A stretch of DNA of 61,062 nt from BD1-7 clade bacterium (GTDB lineage: Bacteria > Pseudomonadota > Gammaproteobacteria > Pseudomonadales > DT-91): NCBI GenBank assembly GCA_902705835.1, contig CACSIN010000003.1:124396-185457 (forward strand). The letters run 5' to 3'. Positions 1 to 10,264 of this stretch are shown here, in pieces. Under the pieces are notes generated by a model. That model searched no databases and was not told the DNA's origin. It was given only the letters and a program-made list of their open reading frames with translations. A program made the translations under genes and the position numbers. Each line of letters opens with the position of its first letter. Positions within the stretch are counted from its first letter, which is position 1.

Positions 1-2369
1 CCTTTGTTGGCATTCAGCCGGCCCGTGGCTTCAATTTAGACCTAGCCGCTAATTACCACGACCCAGATTTGGTGCCGCCCCATAGTTATTTGGCGTGTTA
101 TTTCTGGTTACGCGATGTTTATCAGGTAGATGCCATTGTACATGTTGGAAAACACGGCAACCTTGAATGGCTGCCGGGCAAGGGGCTGGCGTTAAGTGCT
201 TCCTGTTGGCCAGATATTGCATTAGGGCCAATGCCCCATTTTTACCCGTTTATTGTTAACGACCCCGGTGAAGGGGCGCAGGCTAAACGTCGTGCACAAG
301 CCGTTATTATCGATCACCTGATGCCGCCGATGGCGCGGGCAGAAACCTACGGCGCATTGGCAGAACTCGAAGAATTAGTTGATGAATGTTATCAAGCCAT
401 GGGCATGGATACGCGGCGAGAGGAATGGCTGCGTGGCCAAATTGTTAGCAAGCTGCGTGAAACCCATCTTATTGAAGAACTAGGTTTGCCGGTAACAGCC
501 GATCAGGATGAAGATGCGCTGTTGGCAGAGCTCGATGCCTATCTGTGTGACATTAAAGAAGCCCAGATTCGCCACGGCCTGCATATTATGGGCGAGCTGC
601 CGGGTAATGGCATGACCGAAACACTGGTGGCATTGTTGCGTTTACCCCGTGGCGAGAAAGCCACAGAGCAGGGTATCCTGCATAACCTTGCCCACGACCT
701 CGCACTGGTTAACGCCTGTGATAATGAGTTAGGAACAGATTCAGAAAACGTATTTGATCCGTTATCTGCTGACGCCAGCCCTTGGCTCGGCAATAAACCG
801 GCGTTGCTGGCAGACCAAACAATGCAACCTTGGCGCACGGCTGCTGACACGCGCGAGCGACTTGAGTTGCTGGCGATCGACCTGATTAACCGATATGTCG
901 TTTCTGTGGCTGGCAGTGAGGCTGAAAGCGGCGTTGATGAACTGTCTGATCGCCTGTTTCAAAATATTGATGCACAGCATTCATCATTGATACAGACTCA
1001 AGTGCTTCTCGCATATGCTCGAGATGTTATCTGGCCGGCTTTACAAACCAGCATTACCCAAGAAATCCAAGCGTTGATCGACGGTCTCGGTGGCGCTTTT
1101 ATTGCCCCCGGCCCGAGCGGTGCACCAACACGCGGGCGCCTTGATACTTTGCCTACCGGGCGTAATTTTTATTCCGTAGATAACCGAGCAATTCCATCCA
1201 AGGCTGCCTGGGCTTTGGGGCAGGTATCCGCCCAAGCGTTGATTGAGCGGCATTTGCAAGATCACGGTGATTATCCTCGGCAGTTGGGGCTCTCGGTATG
1301 GGGCACAGCAACCATGCGTACAGGCGGTGATGATATCGCCCAAGCATTTGCGCTGATGGGTATCAAGCCGCTATGGGCAGATGGTTCGCAACGGGTTGTT
1401 GATTTTGAAATTATACCCGCGATGCAGCTAGGGCGTCCGCGAGTGGATGTGACGCTCCGCGTTTCAGGGTTTTTCCGGGATGCGTTTCCGAATGTGATGA
1501 AGTTATATGATGCTGCCGTTGTTGCACTGGCTAACTTTGATGAGCCGGGTAACGGCAACACCATTCGTCAACACATCGACGAACGTGTTGTGGCTCTAGT
1601 TGCAGACGGCATGGCTGAAGAGGATGCTCGTCGATCAGCAAGCTACCGCGTATTTGGTTCAAAACCGGGTGCGTATGGGGCAGGTTTGCAGGGCTTGATT
1701 GATGAGCGCTGTTGGAACGAGCGTGATGACTTGACTGAAGCCTATTTGAACTGGGGAGGCTATGCCTACGGTAACCAGCAATCCGATGGTGTTGCTGATC
1801 GTGCGGCATTCGCCAATCGTTTATCGCAACTGGAAGCGGTGGTTCAGAATCAAGACAATCGTGAGCACGATATACTCGACTCTGACGATTATTATCAGTT
1901 TCAGGGCGGCATGACTAATGCGGTAACAACGCTATCTGGTGAGGCGCCTGCGGTATATCATTCTGATCATTCCAACCCGTCGCAGCCGAAAATCCGCACG
2001 TTGAATGAAGAACTCAATCGAGTGATACGTTCTCGGGTGTTGAATCCAAAATGGATTGAGGCTATGCAAGGCCACGGTTATAAAGGTGCTTTTGAGATGG
2101 CAGCTAGTGTTGACTACCTTTTTGCCTACGACGCGACAACAGATCTGGTGGCGGATTATCAATATCAGCAAGTTACGGATGCGCTGGTATTTGATGAAAA
2201 AAACCGAGATTTTCTGGATGCGAATAATCCTAAAGCACTTGAAGAGATGGCTGAGCGTTTGCTTGAAGCGACCCAGCGCGGTATGTGGCAAGATGATGCC
2301 GGTTATGCCGAAAAGCTCCGCCATTTGTTATTGGAACTTGATGAATCTGCAGAACAAGCCGATGCCTGA
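1..2369 (+). CDS. cobN: Cobaltochelatase subunit CobN, 5'-truncated by the window edge
   Basis: C-terminal portion of the large ChlH-like subunit of the aerobic cobaltochelatase CobNST, which inserts cobalt into hydrogenobyrinic acid a,c-diamide in the cytoplasm. The frame enters the window with its first full codon at base 3 and stops at 2367-2369. This leaves 788 visible residues of a family that is usually around 1250, so the missing third lies upstream and no start is present here. Family motifs are clear: [52 protein letters not shown] near the visible N-terminus, and [11 protein letters not shown] near the C-terminus. It is followed 38 bases later by cobQ in the same direction, consistent with a cobalamin operon. 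CobN, rather than CbiK/CbiX, marks the aerobic pathway. Confidence 0.95.
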   Translation, partial: FVGIQPARGFNLDLAANYHDPDLVPPHSYLACYFWLRDVYQVDAIVHVGKHGNLEWLPGKGLALSASCWPDIALGPMPHFYPFIVNDPGEGAQAKRRAQAVIIDHLMPPMARAETYGALAELEELVDECYQAMGMDTRREEWLRGQIVSKLRETHLIEELGLPVTADQDEDALLAELDAYLCDIKEAQIRHGLHIMGELPGNGMTETLVALLRLPRGEKATEQGILHNLAHDLALVNACDNELGTDSENVFDPLSADASPWLGNKPALLADQTMQPWRTAADTRERLELLAIDLINRYVVSVAGSEAESGVDELSDRLFQNIDAQHSSLIQTQVLLAYARDVIWPALQTSITQEIQALIDGLGGAFIAPGPSGAPTRGRLDTLPTGRNFYSVDNRAIPSKAAWALGQVSAQALIERHLQDHGDYPRQLGLSVWGTATMRTGGDDIAQAFALMGIKPLWADGSQRVVDFEIIPAMQLGRPRVDVTLRVSGFFRDAFPNVMKLYDAAVVALANFDEPGNGNTIRQHIDERVVALVADGMAEEDARRSASYRVFGSKPGAYGAGLQGLIDERCWNERDDLTEAYLNWGGYAYGNQQSDGVADRAAFANRLSQLEAVVQNQDNREHDILDSDDYYQFQGGMTNAVTTLSGEAPAVYHSDHSNPSQPKIRTLNEELNRVIRSRVLNPKWIEAMQGHGYKGAFEMAASVDYLFAYDATTDLVADYQYQQVTDALVFDEKNRDFLDANNPKALEEMAERLLEATQRGMWQDDAGYAEKLRHLLLELDESAEQADA

Positions 2370-2407
2370 ATGGCAACCTTCGGCCTTGCCAGAATAATGA
2401 GAAAACC

Positions 2408-3922
2408 ATGAATAATCCCCATACTCTGATGGTGCAGGGCACAACTTCTGATGCCGGAAAGAGTGTTCTTGTCGCTGCGATTTGTCGTATTTTGGTGAAT
2501 CACGGCCATCGTGTTGCGCCGTTTAAATCGCAAAATATGGCACTTAATTCTGCGGTAACCGCCAGTGGTGGTGAAATCGGACGAGCACAGGCAGTTCAAG
2601 CTGAAGCCTGCCGACTGGAACCTGTCGTCGATATGAACCCTGTGTTGTTGAAACCCAATAGTGATTTGGGCGCGCAGGTGATTGTGCGTGGCGAGGCGAT
2701 CGGCAATATGAAAGCCCGCCAATACCACGAACATAAACCGGAATTGCTTGAAAAAGTCATGGAATCGCACAATCGGCTGCGTGACGAATACGGTGTTGTG
2801 ATTGTTGAAGGCGCGGGTAGCCCGGCAGAAATCAACCTGCGTGATCGTGATATTGCCAACATGGGCTTCGCCGAAGTGTGTGATTGCCCAGTTATCATTG
2901 TTGCCGATATTGACCGTGGTGGAGTGTTTGCGCATTTGGTGGGGACGCTCGATCTGTTAAGCCCATCAGAGCAGGCGCGAGTGAAAGGTTTTGTGATTAA
3001 CCGTTTTCGTGGTGACATCAAATTGCTGGAGTCTGGTCTTGATTGGCTCGAGGCCCGAACGGGCAAGCCGGTACTGGGTGTTATTCCTTATATTCTTGAT
3101 CTGCATATCGAAGCCGAAGATGCGATAGCTCAGCAACAGGGCCTGGCGACGGATAAAGACACGTTGAAAGTTGTGGTGCCTTGTTATCCGCGTACCAGTA
3201 ATCATACCGATTTTGATGTGCTGCGAATGCACCCTCAAGTTGACTGTGAGTTCCTGCGTGATCCTGCATGCTTTACTGGTGCAGATTTGTTGATATTGCC
3301 AGGTAGTAAGAATGTTCGGGGTGATTTGGATTGGTTGAAGTCATACGGCTGGGCCGACATTATCGCTAAACATTTACGTTATGGTGGCAAAGTGCTGGGT
3401 GTTTGTGGCGGCTATCAGATGCTGGGTCGCTGGATCCATGATCCGGACGCTATTGAATCTGATGCTGGTAGCTCTGAAGGGCTTGGCTACCTGAATATGG
3501 AAACACAGTTAACACCGGTGAAAACGCTACAAAATGTCTGTGGTTTTGAATTGGCCAGTGGCGCAGCGGTGAAAGGTTATGAAATACACGCCGGGGTTAG
3601 TGAAGGGCCCGCACTGGCGCAGCCATTGTTCGAAGTTCAGCGGGTGGTCGCGGCTGATGACTCTGCAGGTGGCGTTAACGATCTTTTTTGCGATGGTGCC
3701 CGCAGTGATGATGATCAGGTACGCGGTAGCTATATACATGGATTGTTGGATGAATCCGGGGTACTCGAGTCGATACTGACCTGGGCAGGTTTGAGCGAAA
3801 CAGATACATTTGACTATGCCGGGCTGCGCCAGCAGGAGTTTGACCGCCTTGCACGAGAAGTTGAAGCTGCAATGCCGTATGAACGCATCTGTGCGTTGCT
3901 CAACATCGCGCCACATCCATAA
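2408..3922 (+). CDS. cobQ: Adenosylcobyric acid synthase (glutamine-hydrolysing)
   Basis: CobQ amidates four carboxyl side chains of adenosylcobyrinic acid a,c-diamide, using ATP and glutamine. The 504 residues match the usual family length. The N-terminal half is a dethiobiotin-synthetase-like ATPase with a P-loop-like [11 protein letters not shown] and the downstream KPNSD and [14 protein letters not shown] motifs. The C-terminal half is a class I glutamine amidotransferase with the nucleophile in [12 protein letters not shown] (Cys near residue 333) and a His in GSYIHGLLD near residue 442. The start at 2408 begins directly at the conserved [12 protein letters not shown] region, although no strong Shine-Dalgarno is visible. 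It sits between cobN and cobD in the same orientation. Confidence 0.95.
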   Translation: MNNPHTLMVQGTTSDAGKSVLVAAICRILVNHGHRVAPFKSQNMALNSAVTASGGEIGRAQAVQAEACRLEPVVDMNPVLLKPNSDLGAQVIVRGEAIGNMKARQYHEHKPELLEKVMESHNRLRDEYGVVIVEGAGSPAEINLRDRDIANMGFAEVCDCPVIIVADIDRGGVFAHLVGTLDLLSPSEQARVKGFVINRFRGDIKLLESGLDWLEARTGKPVLGVIPYILDLHIEAEDAIAQQQGLATDKDTLKVVVPCYPRTSNHTDFDVLRMHPQVDCEFLRDPACFTGADLLILPGSKNVRGDLDWLKSYGWADIIAKHLRYGGKVLGVCGGYQMLGRWIHDPDAIESDAGSSEGLGYLNMETQLTPVKTLQNVCGFELASGAAVKGYEIHAGVSEGPALAQPLFEVQRVVAADDSAGGVNDLFCDGARSDDDQVRGSYIHGLLDESGVLESILTWAGLSETDTFDYAGLRQQEFDRLAREVEAAMPYERICALLNIAPHP

Positions 3923-3987
3923 AGCATCCGAGGCTTCATAGGTTACAATGGCTTTTTTAATGTATTCGTCACTGGGTTGTTACTACC

Positions 3988-4968
3988 ATGGCTGAAATTT
4001 TTCTGATTGTCTTTGCCGCATTGGCACTTGATTACTTGTTGGGTGAACCGAGTCGTTGGCATCCATTGGTGGGCTTTGGCAATCTAGCCGGGTTTGTTGA
4101 AAAGCGCTTGAACCCGCTTGATGATACCCGGGAATCTTGTGCCACTCGGCAGCGGGGCGTTTCTGCCTGGTTGCTGGTTGTTGTGCCTTGGGTTGCATTG
4201 GCGATCGTGGCGCAAGTATTTGCCACAGCCTATCACTGGTTGTATCCGACATTTGCCATGTTTGTGTTGTATCTCGCGATTGGCCGGCAGAGTCTGGTTG
4301 AACATGCCCGCGCGATTGCAGAGCCCTTAAGCGCCAGTAAAGCAGCCGATAGCGAGGCAGATCAAATGGCTGAGCTTGAGAATGCCCGCATTGCGGTAGG
4401 TATGATTGTTAGTCGTGCTACCAGCGACTTAGACGAAGAACAAATTGCCTCTGCGGCAACGGAGTCGGTATTAGAAAACGGCGCCGATGCGATTTTTTGT
4501 GTGATCTTCTGGTTTGCTATTGCCGGTATTCCCGGTGTTGTTCTCTATCGGTTAGCCAATACGCTGGATGCCATGTGGGGCTACCGCAGTGCCCGCTTCA
4601 ATCAGTTCGGTTGGTGTGCTGCTCGCATTGATGATGTGCTGAATTATATTCCTGCACGTTTGACAGCCGCCAGTTATGCCGCTGCGGGGCATCTTTCTAC
4701 GGCCGTGCATTGTTGGCGTACACAAGCACCGCAATGGAAAAGTCCGAATGCTGGGCCAGTAATGGCTGCTGGTGCGGGAGCGATACGCGTTCAACTGGGC
4801 GGTATTGCGATTTACCACGGTGAGGCACAAGAACGTCCACCTTTGGGCAGCGGAGAATCGCCATCAGCCAGTAGTATCTACCGAGCGATTAACCTTGTTG
4901 ATAGGGCGGTAATAGTGTGGCTGTTGGTATTGTTTTTGATGTCACTGGCGGTGCATTTTTTATTCTAA
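3988..4968 (+). CDS. cobD: Adenosylcobinamide-phosphate synthase (CbiB/CobD)
   Basis: Integral membrane enzyme that attaches the aminopropanol arm to adenosylcobyric acid to give adenosylcobinamide phosphate. The 326 residues fit CbiB/CobD: an N-terminal hydrophobic segment, DYLLGEPSRWHPLVGFG, the VGMIVSRATSDL block, ESVLENGADAIFCVIFWF, and NAGPVMAAGAGAIRVQLGG near the C-terminus, ending in a last membrane segment. It follows cobQ by 65 bases and precedes the decarboxylase gene that supplies aminopropanol phosphate, so the neighbouring product is its substrate. In Salmonella nomenclature this is cbiB; cobD is the pseudomonad name. Confidence 0.93.
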   Translation: MAEIFLIVFAALALDYLLGEPSRWHPLVGFGNLAGFVEKRLNPLDDTRESCATRQRGVSAWLLVVVPWVALAIVAQVFATAYHWLYPTFAMFVLYLAIGRQSLVEHARAIAEPLSASKAADSEADQMAELENARIAVGMIVSRATSDLDEEQIASAATESVLENGADAIFCVIFWFAIAGIPGVVLYRLANTLDAMWGYRSARFNQFGWCAARIDDVLNYIPARLTAASYAAAGHLSTAVHCWRTQAPQWKSPNAGPVMAAGAGAIRVQLGGIAIYHGEAQERPPLGSGESPSASSIYRAINLVDRAVIVWLLVLFLMSLAVHFLF

Positions 4969-5010
4969 TCCAATTCCCGATTCCTTTGTCGACAGGATAA
5001 CAGGCGTTTA

Positions 5011-6087
5011 ATGTCTCTCGAAAATCCTCATACATTGCCTTTGCACGGCGGTGACTTAATCGCCGCGGAAGCCCGGTACGGTATTCCCCGCGCGCAATGG
5101 CTCGACCTTTCTACCGGTATGAATCCAAGGCCTTATCCAGTTTCTGGGTTGCCTGATGATGCTTTCCAACAGCTACCGTACCTATTGCCTGAGTTGGTCG
5201 GTGCTGCTACGCAGTACTATGGACAGTCTGATGGAATTCCCCTATCGGGCAGTCAGGCTTGTATCGAAGTGTTGCCGCAGTTACTTCCTGATTTACCTGT
5301 GTTGGTGCCTGAAATTGGGTATCAAGAGCATCGGCAACATTGGTTGCGAGCTGGTCGTATGGTTGTCGATTATCCATCGCAAGATCACCAGGCCATGCTC
5401 ACCTGTATTGATCAGGCGTTAGCACAGAATCCACACCAACACCTGTTAGTGATCAACCCGAATAACCCATCTGGCCTTTGCATCGCGCCCGAGAAACTTC
5501 AACAATGGGCACGCCAAAGCCGCGGTTATCTGATTATCGATGAGGCCTTTATGGATGTGATGCCTGACGGCAGTGTGCTGGGTAATTATGTTGAGCCTAA
5601 CATGGTGGTATTGCGGTCGTTCGGTAAGTTTTTTGGCCTAGCGGGCATCCGTATGGGGTTTGCTTTTGCGGAAGCCTCAATCCTGGCGGCCATTGATGAA
5701 AAACTCAGCCTCTGGCGTGTAAATGGCCCTGCTCAACATATTGCGATACAAGCGTTAAAAGACATTGAGTGGCAGCAGACTGCACTACAGCGCATTCAAG
5801 CCGATCACGATGCTACGTTGACGCTAGTGTCTGAGGCTATGGCACTGCTGGTGGATGCGCGATTAACAACCGACACACCCTTGTTTTTCGGTTATACGAT
5901 GAATAAAACATCGGCACTCAAGGTGCATGAATGCCTGGCACAATGTGGAGTGTTAGTGCGGTTTGTAGAGCTGCCTGACGGTGAGGGTATGTTGCGATTT
6001 GGTTTGATGTGTGGCGACGATACAGATGGCCAAAAAAAGCTGGCATCAGCCCTGAAAACCACAGTCAGCACTATTAACGGCGCTTGA
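5011..6087 (+). CDS. cobC: Threonine-phosphate decarboxylase (PLP enzyme, CobC)
   Basis: Class I aminotransferase-fold PLP enzyme, 358 residues, expected to decarboxylate L-threonine O-3-phosphate to (R)-1-amino-2-propanol phosphate, the arm joined by CobD. The N-terminus carries LHGGDLIAAEARYGIP and DLSTGMNPRPYP, typical of the CobC/CobD decarboxylase branch. VINPNNPSGL and LIIDEAFMDV contain the cofactor-contacting Asn and Asp, and SFGKFFGLAGIRMGF supplies the Schiff-base lysine, about K206. It is the last gene of the visible cobalamin operon, starting 42 bases after cobD. A GC-rich hairpin covers its stop codon. A histidinol-phosphate aminotransferase is a related alternative, but context and the N-terminal motif favour CobC. 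Confidence 0.9.
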   Translation: MSLENPHTLPLHGGDLIAAEARYGIPRAQWLDLSTGMNPRPYPVSGLPDDAFQQLPYLLPELVGAATQYYGQSDGIPLSGSQACIEVLPQLLPDLPVLVPEIGYQEHRQHWLRAGRMVVDYPSQDHQAMLTCIDQALAQNPHQHLLVINPNNPSGLCIAPEKLQQWARQSRGYLIIDEAFMDVMPDGSVLGNYVEPNMVVLRSFGKFFGLAGIRMGFAFAEASILAAIDEKLSLWRVNGPAQHIAIQALKDIEWQQTALQRIQADHDATLTLVSEAMALLVDARLTTDTPLFFGYTMNKTSALKVHECLAQCGVLVRFVELPDGEGMLRFGLMCGDDTDGQKKLASALKTTVSTINGA

Positions 6088-6107
6088 AAGCGCCATTTTC
6101 CCAGTTT
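6079..6107 (+). terminator. Hairpin terminator over the cobC stop codon
   Basis: GGCGCT (6079-6084) pairs with AGCGCC (6089-6094) around a TGAA loop that contains the cobC stop codon (6085-6087). It is followed by ATTTTCCCAGTTTTT. The position between two convergent genes fits the end of the cobalamin operon; the stem may also act on the opposite strand. Confidence 0.6.
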
Positions 6108-7115
6108 TTATAGCGACATATCTACTAGGATATGGCGTTGAATTTCACCGCGTAAGATTTTCATTAAGTAGTCTGGCGCTTCTTGCAGGGCAATGCTCTG
6201 ATTAATCAGTTGCATATGCGCCATACCATTTTCGGATTGACAGAAATCCGCAACCATTTTCCAGGCTGAGGCTTTGTCTGATAACGATATTTCTACCGAA
6301 TCAACGCCCAGTAGATTAACGCCACGTATAATAAATGGCATTACTGTGGTGTTGAGTTCTGGGGAGTCAACTAATCCACAGCATGCGACGCTGCCGCCGG
6401 GTTTAATTTGTTTCAATAGGTTCGCCAGAGTGGCTCCGCCAGCAACATCAATAGCACCAGCATAAGCCGGCTTCAAGAGAGGGCGAGGGCTTCCTTCGTT
6501 CACTTCGGCTCGTAACAGCACTTTGCTTGCGCCGATCTGTTTCAGGTAGTCTTGTTGGTCGGGTTTGCCGGTAACGGCGATGACCTCATAGCCGCGTTCG
6601 CTGAGAATTGCTGTTGCAATGGAGCCTACGCCGCCGGTTGCGCCAGTAACCAAAATTGGCCCTTGCTGCGGGGTAATACCACTGTGTTCGAGTTTATTGA
6701 TGCATAACGCGGCAGTAAGACCTGCGGTGCCAAACATCATACTGTTTTTGAGACTAAGCCCTTCAGGTACCGGTAGAACCCATTCCGATGGTACACGAAT
6801 GTATTCAGACAAACCGCCCGGCGTATTCATGCCTAGATCGTAGCCAGTGATAAGCACGTCTGTGCCAATCGGCAGCTGGCCGTTGTCTGAGGCTTCGATA
6901 GTGCCGGCTGCGTCGATACCCGGCTGGTGTGGATACTGCCGAGTAACTGCACGATTGCCCGCACAAGACAGCGCATCTTTGTAGTTCAGGGATGAATAGG
7001 CAACACGCACCAAGATACCGTTGGTTTGCGGCAAATCCGCCAAATCTCTTTGGTGGATATGTGTGCTGGTTTTATCATCGGATTTTTCGATCCAAAGGCA
7101 TTGATAGGTCGACAT
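6108..7115 (-). CDS. acuI: YhdH/AcuI-family zinc-free quinone oxidoreductase-like reductase
   Basis: Medium-chain dehydrogenase/reductase of 335 residues in the YhdH/YhfP group, whose best-studied member AcuI is an NADPH-dependent acryloyl-CoA reductase. The MDR N-terminal domain shows SSLNYKDALSCAGN and PGIDAAGTIEASD; the YhdH signature GYDLGMNTPGGLSEYIRVP follows. The Rossmann NADPH site is VTGATGGVGSIATAIL. The zinc-ligand cysteines of alcohol dehydrogenases are absent, as expected for this branch. It faces the cobalamin operon tail to tail. In marine bacteria AcuI often handles acryloyl-CoA from DMSP, but nothing nearby shows DMSP catabolism, so the substrate is inferred only from the family. 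Confidence 0.85.
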   Translation of the reverse strand: MSTYQCLWIEKSDDKTSTHIHQRDLADLPQTNGILVRVAYSSLNYKDALSCAGNRAVTRQYPHQPGIDAAGTIEASDNGQLPIGTDVLITGYDLGMNTPGGLSEYIRVPSEWVLPVPEGLSLKNSMMFGTAGLTAALCINKLEHSGITPQQGPILVTGATGGVGSIATAILSERGYEVIAVTGKPDQQDYLKQIGASKVLLRAEVNEGSPRPLLKPAYAGAIDVAGGATLANLLKQIKPGGSVACCGLVDSPELNTTVMPFIIRGVNLLGVDSVEISLSDKASAWKMVADFCQSENGMAHMQLINQSIALQEAPDYLMKILRGEIQRHILVDMSL

Positions 7116-7359
7116 TGATTCCTTCCTAACTACGTATCAAGTGTGGTATTTAAGATAACCATCAAACACTGATGGCGACGAGCTGATGAGGCGTTTTGGT
7201 AAGGTGCCTGCGATCCGTTTCAACGATCAATCTAACTCGTTTCGAGAGCCGCCACCCCGCGGATATACACCGGTGTTGAATGAAAAACACAATACGACTG
7301 ATATTCAGAGTCTGGTCTGAGGGTTTTATTGCTTCCATGCCGTATTGTCGGATAAACGG

Positions 7360-8091
7360 TTAGGTTTTGCCGGACTCTTTGTCAATGCGTGCGTCCAGTT
7401 CGGCAATCTTTTTTTTCATCAGCTGATGGCAATGTTCTGCCAGTTCACCTGCCTGCTCCAGTGTGTAGCCTTCAGGTGATACCGGTGGCAAAAATTCAAT
7501 GTAGCCTTTAGCGGGTGTCCAGTTGTGCAAATCAATTTTACTGCTGCTGCTTGCGCAGATCGGTACGATGTCGGCACCGGCTTTGATTGCTGTTGCAAAT
7601 GCGCCTTTCTTGAATGGTAACAAGCCGCGGCCACGGCTGCGGGTGCCTTCTGGCAAAATATAGATGTTCTTATGGTGGTCATGCATCTCCATTGCTAGTT
7701 GATCCATCAATGCCCAAGCGCCTTCTTTGTCAGAACGATTGATGAAAATATTGCCAGCCAGCCAAAATGCGATACCAAAAAACGGAATGAAAATAATGCT
7801 GCGCTTGCCCACCACAAACGTGTTGTGTGGCCAAACGTGTGTGAGCATAAAAATGTCCAGCAGGTCTTGATGGTTGGCAATATAGATCACCGGTTTTTCT
7901 GGCGAGCGGGTGGGTGGATTGATCGGTTCGACGCGAATGTTCGCGAGGAAGTATGCCGGGCGCCATAGCTTCATAACATAGCGGCTGCTATTTGGCTTAA
8001 AGGGCATGAATATCAGAAATATCACCGCCATCACACTGAATAGCAGGAAATAGGTGACAACCAAAAATACGCGAAAATAATACAGAAACAT
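7360..8091 (-). CDS. plsC: 1-acyl-sn-glycerol-3-phosphate acyltransferase (PlsC family)
   Basis: Membrane-bound acyltransferase of 243 residues, expected to convert lysophosphatidic acid to phosphatidic acid at the inner membrane. It has an N-terminal hydrophobic segment (LVVTYFLLFSVMAVIFLIFM), acyltransferase motif I as NHQDLLD, an FINRSD block, and the phosphate-binding PEGTRSRG. The C-terminus is charged and probably cytoplasmic. It lies 12 bases downstream of hldE on the same strand, so it is likely co-transcribed with an LPS core gene, which fits a role in envelope building. Bacteria often carry several PlsC paralogues, so this may not be the only one. Confidence 0.88.
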   Translation of the reverse strand: MFLYYFRVFLVVTYFLLFSVMAVIFLIFMPFKPNSSRYVMKLWRPAYFLANIRVEPINPPTRSPEKPVIYIANHQDLLDIFMLTHVWPHNTFVVGKRSIIFIPFFGIAFWLAGNIFINRSDKEGAWALMDQLAMEMHDHHKNIYILPEGTRSRGRGLLPFKKGAFATAIKAGADIVPICASSSSKIDLHNWTPAKGYIEFLPPVSPEGYTLEQAGELAEHCHQLMKKKIAELDARIDKESGKT

Positions 8092-8103
8092 GGTCGTTAC
8101 AGC

Positions 8104-9558
8104 TTAGTGGCTCTTGATGGAATCGATAATATTAGTGGTAGAACGGCCTTTTTGCAGCGATAAGACTGCAACTTTGCCGCCGTAACCGGCAACAATGTCA
8201 GCGCCGACAACTTGATCAATTTGGTAATCACCCCCTTTGACTAAAATATCGGGTTTTAATGCATGCAGCAGCCCTTCAGGAGTGTCTTCGGTGAAGTTCA
8301 ACACCCAGTCGACAGACTTCAAACTTGAAATAACGGCCATGCGATCATCCACGGTGTTGATCGGGCGAGTAGGGCCTTTCAACCGGGCGACGGATTCGTC
8401 GCTGTTGACGGCGACGATTAGTCGGTCGCCGAGCAAACCGGCTTCCTGCAGATACTGCGCATGGCCTTTGTGGAGAATATCGAAGCAGCCATTGGTAAAT
8501 ACGATCTTCTTGCCCAGGCTTTGCTCAAACTGAACCAGTTTAACCAATTGCTCGATGGTGGTAATGCCGCTTGGTTGAGCGCCGGCGTTGTCTAGCGCGA
8601 GTTTGAGTTCCAGCGGTGTGACTGTAGCGGCGCCCATTCGGCCGACAACAATACTGGCGGCCGTATTTGCTAACATCACGGCTTCGTCGAGAGGCAGTTC
8701 GGTGGTCATGGCGCAAGCCAGTGTGGCGATGACTGTATCACCGGCACCGGTGACGTCATAGACTTCTTTGGCGGTGGCATTGAAGTGATGATGGGAGCCA
8801 TCTGGGTTAAAGAGGGTCATGCCTTGTTCGCTTCGCGTCAATAGCAGGGCACCGAGATCGAGCTGTTTGATGAGCTGGTCTGCTTTATGAAACATATCTT
8901 GCTCATCTTTACAGCTGCCAACAATGGCTTCGAACTCGCTAAGGTTGGGTGTCAATAACGCTGCGTGGCGGTAATGACTGAAGTCTTGCCCTTTGGGGTC
9001 GATGATAACGGGCTTTCCGTGTTTACGCGCGGCTTCGATAATCTGTTCGCAGTGGTCGAGCGCGCCTTTTTTGTAGTCGGATAAAAGAATAAGATCGAAA
9101 CCTTCGATGGCATCGCTGACTTTTTGGACAAGTGCGTTAATTGCTGCGTCAGAAAAGGTATCTTCGAAGTCAGCTCTAACAACATGCTGTCCACGACTGA
9201 TCATTCGTAGTTTGGTAATGGTTGAAGCGCTGGTGTCGACGACGGATAAGTCTTCAATCTGTTGATCGTCAAGCAACGTTCGAACGTGTGCTGCGTTGTC
9301 GTCATCGCCGAGAATGCCTGCCAGCGTTACGTTGGCGCCTAAAGAACGTGCATTTAAGGCCGCATTAGCGGCACCGCCGAGTCGCATTTCTGTGGATGTG
9401 ACTTTGACCACAGGTACCGGTGCTTCGGGCGAAATTCTACCGGTTTGTCCCAGCCAGTATTGATCCAGCATGAGATCGCCGACGACCAAAATTCGGGCGG
9501 CGCGAAAATCCAACGGGAGCATAGTATGGGGTACTGTGGTCATGGTGTTCTCTGCCAT
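8104..9558 (-). CDS. hldE: Bifunctional heptose-7-P kinase / heptose-1-P adenylyltransferase HldE
   Basis: Two-domain cytoplasmic enzyme of ADP-L-glycero-beta-D-manno-heptose synthesis, the inner-core LPS sugar donor. The ribokinase-like N-terminal domain (about residues 20-330) shows VVGDLMLDQYWLG, GGAANAALNARSLG and the catalytic VYDVTGAGDTV. The cytidylyltransferase-like C-terminal domain (about 350-484) carries FTNGCFDILHKGHAQYL with the HxGH motif. At 484 residues it matches E. coli HldE plus a short leader. Three in-frame ATGs exist at 9558, 9543 and 9522; the one at 9543 has the best upstream purine run (AGAG at six bases), so the true start may be shorter. It works with gmhA and gmhB just upstream on the same strand. 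Confidence 0.95.
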   Translation of the reverse strand: MAENTMTTVPHTMLPLDFRAARILVVGDLMLDQYWLGQTGRISPEAPVPVVKVTSTEMRLGGAANAALNARSLGANVTLAGILGDDDNAAHVRTLLDDQQIEDLSVVDTSASTITKLRMISRGQHVVRADFEDTFSDAAINALVQKVSDAIEGFDLILLSDYKKGALDHCEQIIEAARKHGKPVIIDPKGQDFSHYRHAALLTPNLSEFEAIVGSCKDEQDMFHKADQLIKQLDLGALLLTRSEQGMTLFNPDGSHHHFNATAKEVYDVTGAGDTVIATLACAMTTELPLDEAVMLANTAASIVVGRMGAATVTPLELKLALDNAGAQPSGITTIEQLVKLVQFEQSLGKKIVFTNGCFDILHKGHAQYLQEAGLLGDRLIVAVNSDESVARLKGPTRPINTVDDRMAVISSLKSVDWVLNFTEDTPEGLLHALKPDILVKGGDYQIDQVVGADIVAGYGGKVAVLSLQKGRSTTNIIDSIKSH

Positions 9559-9696
9559 TGTTTGTCGTTTGGCTCGTTGTGTAGCGGGTTATTTAGATCT
9601 TGGTTTAGCTATCGGCTTAGCTTTCTATTTAGTTGAGGCTTGGCGCTGCGACATAGTCAGCTTTTGTTTTCTAGCCCTTGTTTATTTGCTCGTTTT

Positions 9697-10260
9697 TCAG
9701 TTTTCAATTAACGCGCAGAGCATATGACCGATCATAATATGGCTTTCTTGAATTGTCGCCGTGCGGTCACAAGGCACAATGATGTTGATGTCGCACATAT
9801 TAGCGAGCTTGCCGCCATCCTTGCCGCTGAGCAGAATAGTTGTGATTTGTTTTTCTTTGGCGACATCAACGGCTTTTATCACGTTACCTGAATTGCCAGA
9901 GGTTGAGATACCGATAAACACGTCGCCAGCTTGCCCAAGCCCTTGTAGTTGGCGCGAAAAGACGTGGTCGTAACCGTAGTCATTGCCGATGGCTGTAAGT
10001 GCAGATGTGTCGGTTGTTAGCGCGATTGAGGGCATGCTGGGGCGTTCTTTTTCAAATCGACCCACTAACTCTGCCGCAATGTGTTGGGCATCTGCAGCAC
10101 TACCGCCGTTGCCTGCCAGCAATATCTTGTTACCTGCTGCAATGGCATCTTTACAGGCAGTTGCTGCTCGTTGAATGGCATCGACGCAAATCTCATCGGT
10201 GAGAATCGCTTCTTTGGTTTCGATGCTTTGGCGAATGTGCTGTTTAATTAGTGCTTTCAT
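9697..10260 (-). CDS. gmhA: Phosphoheptose isomerase (sedoheptulose-7-phosphate isomerase)
   Basis: SIS-domain isomerase of 187 residues that turns sedoheptulose 7-phosphate into D-glycero-D-manno-heptose 7-phosphate, the first step of LPS heptose synthesis. [21 protein letters not shown] is the family signature, followed by [15 protein letters not shown] and the sugar-phosphate-binding STSGNSGNV. The C-terminal [19 protein letters not shown] includes the conserved ESH region. It begins four bases after the gmhB stop and so is probably translated from the same mRNA. DiaA is a related SIS protein, but linkage to gmhB and hldE argues for GmhA. Confidence 0.93.
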   Translation of the reverse strand: MKALIKQHIRQSIETKEAILTDEICVDAIQRAATACKDAIAAGNKILLAGNGGSAADAQHIAAELVGRFEKERPSMPSIALTTDTSALTAIGNDYGYDHVFSRQLQGLGQAGDVFIGISTSGNSGNVIKAVDVAKEKQITTILLSGKDGGKLANMCDINIIVPCDRTATIQESHIMIGHMLCALIEN

Positions 10261-10264
10261 GCGT

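Noticed and set aside
2303-2935. 210-codon minus-strand frame opposite the end of cobN and start of cobQ
   Set aside because: Both plus-strand genes are unmistakable there, and the antisense product has neither motif nor ribosome-binding site.
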